Source: Cesiribacter andamanensis AMV16 (GTDB taxonomy: Bacteria > Bacteroidota > Bacteroidia > Cytophagales > Cyclobacteriaceae). From it: DNA of 46,888 nt. Below are positions 25,733-34,270 of the stretch, piece by piece. The stretch lies in the NCBI RefSeq assembly GCF_000348925.1, contig NZ_AODQ01000021.1:1-46888 (forward strand), read 5' to 3'. The position numbers and the translations under genes were made by a program. The notes under the pieces were generated by a model. The model did not search any database, was not told the DNA's origin, and worked only from the letters and a program-made list of their open reading frames with translations. Numbering within the stretch: the stretch's first letter is position 1; every line of letters starts with the position of its first letter.

Positions 25733-25773
25733 AGTGCAGCTCGTGTAGTGCAGCTCGTGTAGTGCAGCTCGTG
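25732..25773. repeat. Three exact tandem 14-bp repeats
   Basis: TAGTGCAGCTCGTG occurs three times head to tail (25732-25745, 25746-25759, 25760-25773), between the terminator of the coiled-coil gene and the convergent lipoprotein stop. The unit contains CAGCTC and is not coding. The copies are identical, which suggests recent expansion. Confidence 0.9.
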
Positions 25774-25794
25774 CACAAGTCTGCCTGCTGCTGC

Positions 25795-26445
25795 TTATAA
25801 GGCGGTTATGGGGTCAGCTTCCGGCTGGGCGTCCAGCGGAACTTCCGGCTGGTCCTCTTGCCGGGCTTCCAGCCGGGCTTCCTGTATAAACTTCCAGGAA
25901 GAATTTTCGGTATAGTCCCAGCGATTTTCCCGGCTGTTGTAGTAAAAATCGGCATTGGGGGTTTTGATGTAGTCCCGATTGCCCACATAGGCCTTGGCAT
26001 GGCCCTTTTGCAGCAGTTCCTCAAAGAGCAGCCTGCCCCGCTGGTCGGCTTGCTGCCAGCTTAGGCGGGGAGTCTGAAAAAAGAGCTCCAGAAACGTGAT
26101 CTGCCCCAGGCTGTTTTTAGTAAACACCCCGCCAAAGCCCAGGTAATGCTCAAACAGGCTGCTGGGGTCCCGGCGCACATAGTAAAAATAGTGCAGGCTA
26201 TCCTGCTGCTTGTAAAAGCGCAGCTGGCCCTCAGTTGCGGCCTGCAGGCGGGCATAATAAGGCTTGAGCCGGTCGCTAAAGCGCTCATTATACGCAATGC
26301 CCTCCGGCTTTTTGTGCACATAGGGGGTAAGCGTCTGCACCAGCTGCTGGTACTCTACCTCTCCCATAAACGCTCGGGGATCATGCTGGCTGCAGGCCTG
26401 CAGGAGCAGCAGGGAAAGCGGAAGCAAAAGAATACGTACTAGCAT
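25795..26445 (-). CDS. Lipoprotein of unknown function
   Basis: A 216-aa protein with a lipoprotein signal: MLVRILLLPLSLLLLQAC gives the lipobox LQAC (Cys18). The mature part is aromatic-rich (SLHYFYYVRRDPSSLFEHYL, KTPNADFYYNSRENRWDYTE) without a recognised domain. The C-terminal 30 residues are an acidic Pro/Gln/Glu tail (EARLEARQEDQPEVPLDAQP) made from degenerate repeats of LEAR and QPE. There is no clear partner; it lies downstream of the beta-helix lipoprotein gene but beyond a terminator, so it is probably a separate unit. Confidence 0.65.
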   Translation of the reverse strand: MLVRILLLPLSLLLLQACSQHDPRAFMGEVEYQQLVQTLTPYVHKKPEGIAYNERFSDRLKPYYARLQAATEGQLRFYKQQDSLHYFYYVRRDPSSLFEHYLGFGGVFTKNSLGQITFLELFFQTPRLSWQQADQRGRLLFEELLQKGHAKAYVGNRDYIKTPNADFYYNSRENRWDYTENSSWKFIQEARLEARQEDQPEVPLDAQPEADPITAL

Positions 26446-26474
26446 ATGCGAGGAGGTCTACTTTAAAAAAGAAG

Positions 26475-26508
26475 AAAAAGCCCGGGACTCAACATCCCGG
26501 TACTTTTT
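26475..26508 (-). terminator. Rho-independent terminator of the beta-helix lipoprotein gene
   Basis: The stem CCGGGA/TCCCGG (26482-26487 with 26495-26500), extended by A/T pairs, is followed on the minus strand by CTTTTTCTTCTTTTTT. It lies about 20 nt after the stop at 26527. Confidence 0.8.
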
Positions 26509-26526
26509 CAGAAATAACAAATAGGC

Positions 26527-27858
26527 TTAATACTGGGCATCTCCGGGGTTCCACTCGATCCAGCCAGAGGTCAGGTTCCAGTCGGTATCGGTTTCGCTGC
26601 TGCCAAAGGCGCCCCAGAAACCTTTCTGCTCAAATCCGGCAGGCAGCTCGGGTGCGCCGGCGGCATAGGTGCTGCCAGCAGGCAGCAGCAGCGGGCTGGG
26701 AGTAGCCGAGTTAAAAACAGCGCCTTCGCCAAAAACGGCTTCTTTGCTGGCTACCTGGTTGCTGCTCTCAAAAGTAGCTGGCACACTGGAGCCGCCACTT
26801 GTACTAGACAAGGTGGTATTCTCCACAAACACATTGTTCATCACCATAGCCTCGGCGCCGGAGCCATTGTAGCGAATGCCAATGGGAAAACCGCTGATGA
26901 TGGAGTTATGCAGCTTCATGCTGGAGTTGGAGTTGATCTCCACGGCGGCGCCATAGGATCCGCTCACACTGCTGCTGAACATGCGTGGGCCCAGTACGGT
27001 AATGTTGGCAAAGCTGGGAGCCGACTGCAGCGGCAGGCTTGCATCATTGTTGCTGGAGGCCTCAAAGGCGCGGGAGGTAGATACGTCGGCAATGCCCGGA
27101 AAGCGCACCACCAGGCCATACTGCACCCGGCCGGTGTAGCCACGGTCGCTGTCAAAATCATCATCCAGCGTATTGTAGGCGATCAGGTATTTATGGTTTA
27201 CCGTACCGCCAAACCACTCATAGGCGTCATCATTGGCATACGAAACCATAATGTGCTCAATGGTAGTGCCCGAGCCCAGTGCACCCATGGTAAGGCTGTT
27301 CAGCTCATTGTCCTGCGAAAGGTCAATGCCGGCATACTCAATGCGCACAAACTTCATCACACCGGAGTTCTGTTCATTCTGCGCGGCGCCATCACCCGGG
27401 CCGTAAATGCCATTTTCCGAGCCGGTGGCAGAGATGCCCTCAATGGGCGAGTTGGCCGGGTTGTTGGTCTGGGCATTGCCCAGCACCACTACACCGCCCC
27501 AGTCGCCGCGGTTGCGGAAGCCGGGCGCTGCCTGCGAGGTAAACACAATGGGGTTGGTAGCGGTGCCTTCAGCCATGATCTTGGCACCCCGGTTGATGAT
27601 GAGGGTGCCATCGGTGGCCTTTTCGCCAAAAATAACCGTACCGGCCGGTATGGTAAGCGTATTGGGGGCCTGCACATATACTTTGCCGCGCAGCAGGTAC
27701 TGCTTGTTGGCATCCAGGCTCAGGTTTTGGGTGATGTTTCCTTCCAGTACCTCAAAATCTTCTTCGGGCAGAAGGGGCTCGCCGGCATCATCGTCCTTGC
27801 AGGAGATAAGGCCTACAGAAAGCAGCAGTAAAAATAGATACAATCCCTTTTTCATCAT
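26527..27858 (-). CDS. Surface lipoprotein, right-handed beta-helix-like
   Basis: A 443-aa lipoprotein (signal MMKKGLYLFLLLLSVGLISC, lipobox LISC). The mature part shows parallel beta-helix periodicity: LTIPAGTVIFGEKATDGTLI, then IMAEGTATNPIVFTSQ, GDWGGVVVLGNAQTNNPANS and repeated 'I-x-x-S' or 'N-x-x' turns. Acidic clusters (SQDNELN, DDDFDSDRGYTG) could bind calcium. Similar proteins in Bacteroidota are often vaguely annotated and, from memory, tend to sit beside a TonB receptor, as here: the 927-aa receptor lies 104 nt upstream on the same strand. A separate -7 box (27888-27895) suggests an own promoter. The ligand is unknown. Confidence 0.7.
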   Translation of the reverse strand: MMKKGLYLFLLLLSVGLISCKDDDAGEPLLPEEDFEVLEGNITQNLSLDANKQYLLRGKVYVQAPNTLTIPAGTVIFGEKATDGTLIINRGAKIMAEGTATNPIVFTSQAAPGFRNRGDWGGVVVLGNAQTNNPANSPIEGISATGSENGIYGPGDGAAQNEQNSGVMKFVRIEYAGIDLSQDNELNSLTMGALGSGTTIEHIMVSYANDDAYEWFGGTVNHKYLIAYNTLDDDFDSDRGYTGRVQYGLVVRFPGIADVSTSRAFEASSNNDASLPLQSAPSFANITVLGPRMFSSSVSGSYGAAVEINSNSSMKLHNSIISGFPIGIRYNGSGAEAMVMNNVFVENTTLSSTSGGSSVPATFESSNQVASKEAVFGEGAVFNSATPSPLLLPAGSTYAAGAPELPAGFEQKGFWGAFGSSETDTDWNLTSGWIEWNPGDAQY

Positions 27859-27887
27859 GGTCTGATTTGATTATTAATGATCTATGG

Positions 27888-27895
27888 CAAAGATA
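27888..27895 (-). promoter_or_regulatory. -7 box before the beta-helix lipoprotein
   Basis: Minus-strand TATCTTTG matches TAnnTTTG exactly, 29 nt before the start codon. A clear -33 TTTG is not seen at the usual distance. Confidence 0.5.
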
Positions 27896-27961
27896 GGGTG
27901 GCTATATTACCCCCTGGTGAAGGTGCGGTTAGTGAATGGTTATGCTTGTGTAACCCCATGG

Positions 27962-30745
27962 TTAAAAGCGGTAGTTAAACCCAAGAGTAAAGTAGGAGCC
28001 ATTGCGGGTGGTGAGAATGGGCTTGTCCAGCTGCTGGCTGTCAATCTTGTTGTCCAGGTTGCCATCTTCCCGCAGGCTAAGGGCTGCATTGAGCAGATCG
28101 GATACCCCCGCTTTTAGCTCCAGCCTATTGGTGAATCGCTTGGAGAAAGTAAGGTCCAGCAGGTGGCGGGGCATCTCCCATACCGTAGGCTGCTCGGAGT
28201 CGCCAACCAGAAAGATGCGCTTGCCAATTACATTGTACATGGCGCTGATCTGCAGGCCCCGCTCATCATCTTCATAAAACAGGCCACTGTTGATAATGTA
28301 GGGCGACTGGCCCTGCAGTGGACGGTCATAGGTAAAGGAGTAGGCCGACTGTACATCTACCTGGCTGCGGATAAGGCTGCCATTGAACAGAATGCCCATG
28401 TTTTGCAGTACCGGCAGAGAGGTATGGGGGGCCAGCGATTTCCGGATCTCCAGCTCCAGACCGGCGGAGTAGGCCTGCTGGGCATTCTCATAATAGAAGT
28501 AGGGGTTGCTGGTGCCGGTGATATACACAAACTCAATGGCATCGGTAAAGTGCTTGTAGAACACCCCCACATTGATCACCTCAGAGGCCGAGGGGTACAG
28601 CTCCCAGCGCAGGTCCAGGTTTTGGATGCTGGCGGTCTTTAGCTGTTCGTTGCCGGAAATATCGGCATCAAAGTCAAAATCATAGAAGGAGAAAGGCGCC
28701 AGTTCCCGAAATTCGGGGCGGTTTACGGTGCGGTAATAGGCCCCGCGCAGCAGCATCTTATCCGTAAAGTTGTAGGTAAGGTTAAGCGAGGGCAGCAGGG
28801 AGGTAATGGGGTTATCCACCTGGCTGCGGCCCGAGTTGAGCTGCTGGCGGTTATACTCCACCCGCAGGCCGGATACCATTTTAAAGTTGCCCGCAAAGGG
28901 AATAGTGGCGCTTCCATAGGCGGCACCATACAGGTTGCTGGCCTGGTAGCTATCGGTGGCGTTGGTGTTTTCGCCCATCACCAGCCCATCGGGGGTGCGC
29001 AGGTTGCCCTGGGCAAATATTTGTTCCAGCGGCTGCTCCAGAATGGAGCGGTCAAAGCGCTCTTCGTTAAAGATGCGGTAGCCCAGCTTGCGGGCGGCAA
29101 AATCACGTTCCTTATACTCCAGCAGGTAACCCGCCTTTAGCTGCACCCCCTTGTCGCTGTCGGAGAAGCGGTGATCAAAATCAAGGCCGTTGCTCAGGGC
29201 CAGCTCATCAAAGTTCATGTAAAAGCGGGCGGCATTCTGGGGAGTGGTAGAGGCGCCAATGACAATATCAAACTCATCTTCAGACCCAATGGCCCTAAAG
29301 GAGCGGGAGCGCTTCCAGTCGGGCTCGTTGCGGGTGCTGTAGTTTGTCCCAACCAGCATGCTCAGGCTGCTGCGGTCTTCATTGAAGTAGTAGGTACCCT
29401 CCAGCTGGCTGGACAGGATGGAGCGCATGGCGTAGCGGTACGACTGGTTGCTTTCTTCCCGGCTGATAAAGAAGTTGGTGCCCAGCCGCTCGGTGGTTTC
29501 GTTGAGGCCGGTATGGGTATAGAAGTTGCGGAAATTAAGCTTAAAGGCCGGGCTGAAGGCAAAGGCCCAGTTGCTGAGGGCACTCAGGCGCACGCTGTTG
29601 GCGTAGCGATCATCCTGATAGGCAAAGCGGGTAGTGCTGGTACGGTCGGCCGCATAGTTCTCATAGCGGTAGCGGGAGAAGCGGTTATACTGGTTGCTGT
29701 TGCTGTACCCAAGTGAATGCAGGGCCGATACCTTAACACCCCCCAGATGGAAGCGGCGGCCGGCATCCAGGCGCAGGCCAAAATCGGGCGAGGCTGTCTG
29801 GCTGTTTACCCCCCAGTTGTTGTTGAACTGGTGGGTGTAGCCTACCACCTCTGCGGGGGTTATGTTCAGCCGGTTGAGATCGGCGGGCAGGCCCTGGGGC
29901 AGTGCCCGGCTGCCATCATCAACCCCCAGAAAATCGAGTGAGCCGCCCTGGGCCTGGCGAAACTCCTGAAAGGTAGTGTTGGAGCGGATACCCCCCGATA
30001 CATTCAGGCTAAGAAAATTCTCATCCACAAAATTTTTGGTAGCGAGCTTTACTACGGCCCCGCCAAACTCGCCGGGATTTTCGGCCCCGCCCGATTTATA
30101 GACCATCAGCTGGTCAAGCAGGCTGCTGGGAATCACATCAAAGGAAAAGGCCCGGCTCTCCAGCTCGGTGCTGGGCGCAAAGGTGCCATTGAGCAATACA
30201 GTATTGTAGCGGCTGCTCAGGCCCCGTACGTTTATAAAGCGGTTGTCGGTAATGGTAATGCCCGGCACCCGGCGAATTACCTGTGCGGCATCGCGATCCT
30301 GACTTTTGGTGATCATCTGGGCCGATACACCGCTCACCAGCTGCATGCTGCCCTTCATAGAGGCTAGCAGGGCCAGATCGGTATTGGTCTGGCGGGCGGC
30401 CGTTACCACCACCCCTTCCAGCTCATCTACCTCTTCCGTAAGGGCTGCATTGATGTTGGCTACGGTGCCATCCTTTACCACTACGCCGGTAATTTTGCCG
30501 GGGGCATAGCCTATGCTGGTCACCAGCAGGGTATAGGTGCCGGGCTCCAGGTTTTTGATGGTAAAGCGGCCAAAGCCGTCGGTAGGGGAGCCGGTGGTGG
30601 TTCCTTCTATCACCACGCTGGCGCCAACCACCCCTTCTTTGCTGGCGGCGTCAAGAATTTCGCCGGAGATGGCGCCGGTCTGGGCCAGTGCGCCAAAGGG
30701 TGCCAGCGCTGTGATAAAGACCAGTAGCTGCAGTAGATGTTTCAT
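27962..30745 (-). CDS. TonB-dependent receptor with carboxypeptidase-like N-terminal domain (927 aa)
   Basis: A 927-aa outer-membrane receptor. I chose the ATG at 30745 (MKHLLQLLVFITALAPFGAL...) because it gives a clean signal peptide; six residues upstream are spurious. A carboxypeptidase-like domain (about 23-110, GAISGEILDAASKEGVVGAS) precedes a plug (about 120-235, with VIRRVPGITITDNRFINVRG and YKSGGAENPGEFGGAVVKLA) and a long barrel ending NGSYFTLGFNYRF. The plug resembles receptors of the 'RVPG...RGL..RYN' type rather than SusC; there is no SusD partner, but the beta-helix lipoprotein follows by 104 nt. The substrate is unknown; a receptor and lipoprotein pair with matched ligand is inference. 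Confidence 0.9.
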   Translation of the reverse strand: MKHLLQLLVFITALAPFGALAQTGAISGEILDAASKEGVVGASVVIEGTTTGSPTDGFGRFTIKNLEPGTYTLLVTSIGYAPGKITGVVVKDGTVANINAALTEEVDELEGVVVTAARQTNTDLALLASMKGSMQLVSGVSAQMITKSQDRDAAQVIRRVPGITITDNRFINVRGLSSRYNTVLLNGTFAPSTELESRAFSFDVIPSSLLDQLMVYKSGGAENPGEFGGAVVKLATKNFVDENFLSLNVSGGIRSNTTFQEFRQAQGGSLDFLGVDDGSRALPQGLPADLNRLNITPAEVVGYTHQFNNNWGVNSQTASPDFGLRLDAGRRFHLGGVKVSALHSLGYSNSNQYNRFSRYRYENYAADRTSTTRFAYQDDRYANSVRLSALSNWAFAFSPAFKLNFRNFYTHTGLNETTERLGTNFFISREESNQSYRYAMRSILSSQLEGTYYFNEDRSSLSMLVGTNYSTRNEPDWKRSRSFRAIGSEDEFDIVIGASTTPQNAARFYMNFDELALSNGLDFDHRFSDSDKGVQLKAGYLLEYKERDFAARKLGYRIFNEERFDRSILEQPLEQIFAQGNLRTPDGLVMGENTNATDSYQASNLYGAAYGSATIPFAGNFKMVSGLRVEYNRQQLNSGRSQVDNPITSLLPSLNLTYNFTDKMLLRGAYYRTVNRPEFRELAPFSFYDFDFDADISGNEQLKTASIQNLDLRWELYPSASEVINVGVFYKHFTDAIEFVYITGTSNPYFYYENAQQAYSAGLELEIRKSLAPHTSLPVLQNMGILFNGSLIRSQVDVQSAYSFTYDRPLQGQSPYIINSGLFYEDDERGLQISAMYNVIGKRIFLVGDSEQPTVWEMPRHLLDLTFSKRFTNRLELKAGVSDLLNAALSLREDGNLDNKIDSQQLDKPILTTRNGSYFTLGFNYRF

Positions 30746-30782
30746 GTTCGTTGTGCGATCCAATAATCCTGTTAATCAGACG

Positions 30783-30790
30783 CAAAAGTA
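30783..30790 (-). promoter_or_regulatory. -7 box before the 927-aa receptor
   Basis: Minus-strand TACTTTTG matches TAnnTTTG exactly, 37 nt before the start codon at 30745. The -33 element is not obvious. Confidence 0.5.
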
Positions 30791-30948
30791 GGGCTGAGGC
30801 TGCCCAAAAGCGGTTATGATACCGTTAAGCTTCTGTTATTCTCTGCTGCTGCGGTAACACGCACATAACAAAAAGGTAATAAACCCCCAGCCCCTTCGAC
30901 CCGTTACTCCACCCTTTCAGGATCAGAAAAAATTAGCTACTTTCAGGA

Positions 30949-31941
30949 ATGCAAAAGGAAAAAGGAAGCTCCCTGAGCCCGTTTAACCCCGAGACCATTC
31001 TTGCGGCGCACCAGCGCATCAAGCCCTATATTCACCGCACGCCAGTGCTGCAAAGCCGCCAGCTGCGGGAGCTGAGCGGGGCCGAGGTATTCATCAAATG
31101 CGAAAACCTGCAAAAGGTGGGTGCTTTTAAAATGCGGGGGGCGGCCAATGCGGTGTTCTCCCTCAAGGAAAGCGAGCGCCAAAAGGGGGTGGCCACCCAC
31201 AGCAGCGGCAACCATGCCCAGGCCCTGGCGCTGGCGGCCCGCCTGGCAGGGGTGCCGGCCTATATTGTAATGCCCAAAACGGCCCCCAAGGTAAAAGTGG
31301 CGGCTGTAAAGGACTATGGCGCCGAGATCATCTTTTGCGAGCCTACCTTGCAGGCCCGGGAAAGCACGCTGGAGGCTGTAGTGGCCCGCACCGGCGCTAC
31401 CTTTATTCACCCTTACAACAACGATCAGGTAATTGCCGGGCAGGCCACCGCGGCCCGGGAGCTTTTTGAGCAGGTAGAGGGCCCGCTGGATGTGGTGCTG
31501 ACCCCTGTGGGCGGCGGCGGACTGCTGAGCGGCACGGTGCTGGCCGCCCGCTGCTTTTCGCCGGCCACCAAAGTGTGGGCCGGAGAGCCCGCCGGCGCCG
31601 ACGATGCCTACCAGTCACTGAAGGCCGGCCACTTAATCCCTCACCCGCCTGCCGGCGAGGCAGGAAGTGCCCCCAACACCATTGCCGATGGCCTGCTTAC
31701 TTCCCTGGGCGACAAAACCTGGGCCATCATTTCACAGGGGGTAGAGCAGATCATACCGGTAACGGAAGAAGAAATTATCAGCGCCATGCGCTTTTTGTGG
31801 GAACGGATGAAGCTGGTGGTAGAGCCCTCGGGCGCCGTACCGCTGGCGGCCATGCTCAAAGAAAAAGGGGTGCTGAAAGGTAAACGGGTAGGAATAATCC
31901 TGAGCGGCGGCAATGTAGACCTAAGCAAGCTGCCGTTTTAA
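30949..31941 (+). CDS. PLP-dependent threonine/serine dehydratase
   Basis: A 330-aa fold-type II PLP enzyme without the C-terminal ACT-like regulatory domain, so it resembles catabolic threonine dehydratase or serine racemase rather than biosynthetic IlvA. The PLP lysine lies in KVGAFKMRGAANAV (about residue 58), the phosphate/substrate loop is SSGNHAQALALAA, and the PLP phosphate is held by TPVGGGGLLSGT. The C-terminal IILSGGNVDLSKLPF is normal. Between AGHLI and NTIADGLL there is an extra HPPAGEAGSAP segment encoded partly by a 20-base near-palindrome that also occurs in another gene; I expect homologues to be shorter here. Deaminase versus racemase activity cannot be decided. Confidence 0.88.
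   Translation: MQKEKGSSLSPFNPETILAAHQRIKPYIHRTPVLQSRQLRELSGAEVFIKCENLQKVGAFKMRGAANAVFSLKESERQKGVATHSSGNHAQALALAARLAGVPAYIVMPKTAPKVKVAAVKDYGAEIIFCEPTLQARESTLEAVVARTGATFIHPYNNDQVIAGQATAARELFEQVEGPLDVVLTPVGGGGLLSGTVLAARCFSPATKVWAGEPAGADDAYQSLKAGHLIPHPPAGEAGSAPNTIADGLLTSLGDKTWAIISQGVEQIIPVTEEEIISAMRFLWERMKLVVEPSGAVPLAAMLKEKGVLKGKRVGIILSGGNVDLSKLPF
31645..31664. repeat. GC-rich near-palindrome, copy 2 (inside the dehydratase gene)
   Basis: CCGCCTGCCGGCGAGGCAGG is identical to 16330-16349 (the match extends one base further upstream). Here it encodes PPAGEAG in-frame within a loop of the dehydratase. The stem CCTGCC/GGCAGG encloses GGCGA. Confidence 0.85.
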
Positions 31942-32116
31942 TCTGGTAGTGGGTAGTGAGGAGTGAGTCCGTAGGGACGGAGTTAACTGCAAGCTGCAAC
32001 AGGAGGGAACATAAGCTGGCTTTTCCGTAAGGGGGGAAGGGGTCTAGCAGGCTGGGCTGCGGCAGGCAGCAGACTGAGTGAGTATCCTGGGGAATGAGAA
32101 GCAGCTGAAAAGATTC
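31942..32116. other. Intergenic region with short repeats
   Basis: This 175-nt gap between convergent genes has a GTAGTGGGTAGTGAGGAGTGAG-like purine-rich stretch at its start (a degenerate GTAGTG repeat) followed by a small hairpin GTCCGT/ACGGA near 31968-31982. I see no gene and no classical T-tract terminator. Confidence 0.4.
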
Positions 32117-32344
32117 TTACAACTGCTCGTTCAGGCGGGTATCTTCTGACGGGCGGGAATGATCATACCAGAACTCGTAGTCCTCATACTCGATGCAATC
32201 GTCGGCTACGCCATGCTGTTGCTCCAGCTTGGTGAGGTAGCTTTCGGGCAGCCAGTCCCGCAGGCGTTGGGCCTGTGGAGCGGGCAGCTCCGACAGCCGG
32301 ATGTAGTCGGTAGCGTCTTGTCGATGGGGTGTTACTTTTGGCAT
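32117..32344 (-). CDS. Small acidic protein of unknown function
   Basis: A 75-aa cytosolic protein I do not recognise. It is acidic and aromatic-rich in its second half (ADDCIEYEDYEFWYDHSRPS), with a helical first half (LPAPQAQRLRDWLPESYLTK). No signal peptide or membrane segment. A near-consensus -7 box (TAGTTTAG on the minus strand, 32364-32371) lies 19 nt before the ATG, a spacing seen for other genes here, which supports it as real. It stands between a convergent dehydratase and the terminator of the upstream dipeptidase, so it is transcribed separately. Confidence 0.6.
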   Translation of the reverse strand: MPKVTPHRQDATDYIRLSELPAPQAQRLRDWLPESYLTKLEQQHGVADDCIEYEDYEFWYDHSRPSEDTRLNEQL

Positions 32345-32484
32345 GGTACACGCATTTGTTTTCCTAAACTACGCTTATGACAGCAGGGTTGTTGCTGTTG
32401 CCACATTACCCTTCTGTTATGCTTTAGCAGACACTGCAAGAATGCTGCCAGTTGGAAGCAAGCACAGAATTTCTTTTTAGAATA

Positions 32485-32523
32485 CAAAAAAGCCGCTCCT
32501 GTTTTACAGCAGCGGCTCTTTTT
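32485..32523 (-). terminator. Rho-independent terminator of the M20 dipeptidase
   Basis: The stem AGCCGCT/AGCGGCT (32491-32497 with 32511-32517) is flanked by AAAAA on one side and CTTTTT on the other. It lies 27 nt after the dipeptidase stop. Confidence 0.75.
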
Positions 32524-32549
32524 GCCCGTTTATTGGCTGATAGCACAGC

Positions 32550-33953
32550 CTATTTTTTCATGCCGGCATAGTGCTGGTAGAAGCTGGCAATGGTTTCAAT
32601 GCCTTTCAGGTAATTGAACACCCCATACTTCTCATTGGGTGAGTGAATATTGTCGGAGTCCAGACCAAATCCCAGCAGCACCGAATCCAGCCCCAGCTCC
32701 CGCTGAAAGAGCGATACGATGGGAATGCTGCCGCCATCGCGGGTTGGTACGGGCGCTTTGCCCCAGCACTCTTCAAAGGCAGCACTGGCCGCGCGGTACT
32801 CCAGCGAATCGGTAGGGATTACGGCCGGCTCACCCCCATGGTGCGGGCGCACGGCTACCTTTACCCCCTTGGGCGCCAGCGACAGAAAATGTTTGGCAAA
32901 CATGTCGGTTACCTCATCGGAGTTCTGGTCGGGCACCAGGCGCATGGAGATCTTGGCATAGGCCTTGGAGGGCAGTACGGTTTTGGCGCCTTCGCCAATG
33001 TAGCCACCCCAGATACCGTTTACATCCAGCGTAGGGCGAATGCCTACCCGCTCGATGGTGGTATAGCCTTCTTCGCCCTGCAGCCCGTCTACGCCCAGGT
33101 CGGCGGCAAATTCGTCGTCGTTGTGCGGCACCTCGTGCATGGCCTTGCGGTCGTCCAGGCTGAGGTTGGTTACCTTGTCGTAGAAGCCGGGAATGGTGAT
33201 GCGTCCCTTCTCGTCATGCAGGCGGGCAATCATGTTGCACAGCACGTTAATGGGGTTGGCTACCGCCCCGCCGTAGCGGCCGGAGTGCAGGTCCCGGTTG
33301 GGGCCTACCACCTCTACCTCTACATAGCTCATGCCGCGCAGGCCTACGGTTATGGAGGGGGTGGTGTTGGAGATAATGCCGGTATCGGAGATCAGGATCA
33401 CATCAGCGGCCAGCAGGTCTTTGTTGTTTTGCACAAAGATCTCCAGGTTGTCTGAGCCTACTTCTTCTTCGCCCTCGATCATGAATTTTACGTTGCAGGG
33501 CAGGGTGCCGGACTGCATCATGGTTTCAAAGGCCTTTACGTGCATGTAGGCCTGTCCTTTATCATCGCAGGCGCCGCGGGCAAAAATGGCGCCCTCGGGA
33601 TGCTCTTTGGTCTGGCGCACTACGGGCTCAAAGGGGGGCGAATCCCAGAGCTCATAGGGGTCGGCAGGCTGCACATCATAATGGCCATACACCAGTACGG
33701 TAGGCAGGGCCGGATCCTGGATACGCTCGCCGTATACAATGGGGTGACCGTTGGTCTCATGGATGGTGGCTGAGTCGGCCCCGGCCTCCAGCAGACGCTG
33801 GCGGATGTACTCGGCCGCCCGCCGTACATCGGGGGCAAATTTGGGATCGGCGCTCACTGAAGGGATGCGCAGCAGATCAAACAACTCGCCCAAAAAGCGG
33901 TCCTGATGCTGCTTAATATAGGTCTGGTGTGCGCTCTGTGAAGTGGTTTTCAT
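32550..33953 (-). CDS. M20 family metallodipeptidase (CNDP-like)
   Basis: A 467-aa zinc peptidase of the M20 family, close to carnosine/Xaa-His dipeptidases. I chose the ATG at 33953 (MKTTSQSAHQTYIKQHQ); 29 upstream residues in the longer frame do not look coding, and a perfect -7 box at 33988-33995 lies inside that extension. Zinc-site motifs in order: VYGHYDVQPADP (His and catalytic Asp), FARGACDDKGQ (bridging Asp), MIEGEEEVGSDNLE (catalytic Glu) and ILISDTG. The dimerisation 'lid' domain occupies about residues 205-370, and DNIHSPNEKYGVFNYLKGIE holds the last zinc His. It hydrolyses small peptides in the cytosol; no signal peptide is seen. Confidence 0.92.
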   Translation of the reverse strand: MKTTSQSAHQTYIKQHQDRFLGELFDLLRIPSVSADPKFAPDVRRAAEYIRQRLLEAGADSATIHETNGHPIVYGERIQDPALPTVLVYGHYDVQPADPYELWDSPPFEPVVRQTKEHPEGAIFARGACDDKGQAYMHVKAFETMMQSGTLPCNVKFMIEGEEEVGSDNLEIFVQNNKDLLAADVILISDTGIISNTTPSITVGLRGMSYVEVEVVGPNRDLHSGRYGGAVANPINVLCNMIARLHDEKGRITIPGFYDKVTNLSLDDRKAMHEVPHNDDEFAADLGVDGLQGEEGYTTIERVGIRPTLDVNGIWGGYIGEGAKTVLPSKAYAKISMRLVPDQNSDEVTDMFAKHFLSLAPKGVKVAVRPHHGGEPAVIPTDSLEYRAASAAFEECWGKAPVPTRDGGSIPIVSLFQRELGLDSVLLGFGLDSDNIHSPNEKYGVFNYLKGIETIASFYQHYAGMKK

Positions 33954-33987
33954 ATCAATCGCTTGGCTTTTCTGGTAGAAGGCGGCC

Positions 33988-33995
33988 CAAATATA
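33988..33995 (-). promoter_or_regulatory. -7 box that decides the dipeptidase start
   Basis: Minus-strand TATATTTG matches TAnnTTTG exactly, 34 nt before the ATG at 33953. It excludes the longer frame that would start at 34040. Confidence 0.55.
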
Positions 33996-34108
33996 CACTT
34001 TTTCGCCAAAGTGGGACGCTGCCATTAAAACCATAAGCAAGCAGTGGCGGGAAATGTTTGGCCCGATATAAGCTCCGCCTTCTTTTCTTTTTCCTGATCC
34101 TCTGGTAG

Positions 34109-34249
34109 TTAGATGTACTCCAACAGCAAGCCCAGCAGCACCATTACCAGTAGCAGCAGCCCGTACAGCCAGCGGCTCTTTTTGCCGGGCTTGCCAAAAA
34201 GCTGGGTGTTGATCCCGTATTTATACCGCTTTCGCCAGGGGGTTTTCAT
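34109..34249 (-). CDS. Small single-pass membrane protein (46 aa)
   Basis: An ORF too short for usual gene callers. It reads MKTPWRKRYKYGINTQLFGK, a basic GKKSR segment, then a hydrophobic helix WLYGLLLLVMVLLGLLLEYI at the C-terminus. Eight or nine Lys/Arg before the helix predict an N-in topology by the positive-inside rule. A perfect -7 box TACGTTTG (minus strand, 34271-34278) lies 21 nt before the ATG, the same spacing as for other genes here. Codon use is GC-rich at third positions like the neighbours (CTG for most Leu). It lies alone between the dipeptidase and the arsenic operon. Function unknown. Confidence 0.6.
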   Translation of the reverse strand: MKTPWRKRYKYGINTQLFGKPGKKSRWLYGLLLLVMVLLGLLLEYI

Positions 34250-34270
34250 ATAGGCCAGTGCTTTCTTGGA

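Noticed and set aside
25732..25773. CRISPR-like array
   Set aside because: The repeats are 14 bp and directly adjacent without spacers; no cas genes are present.
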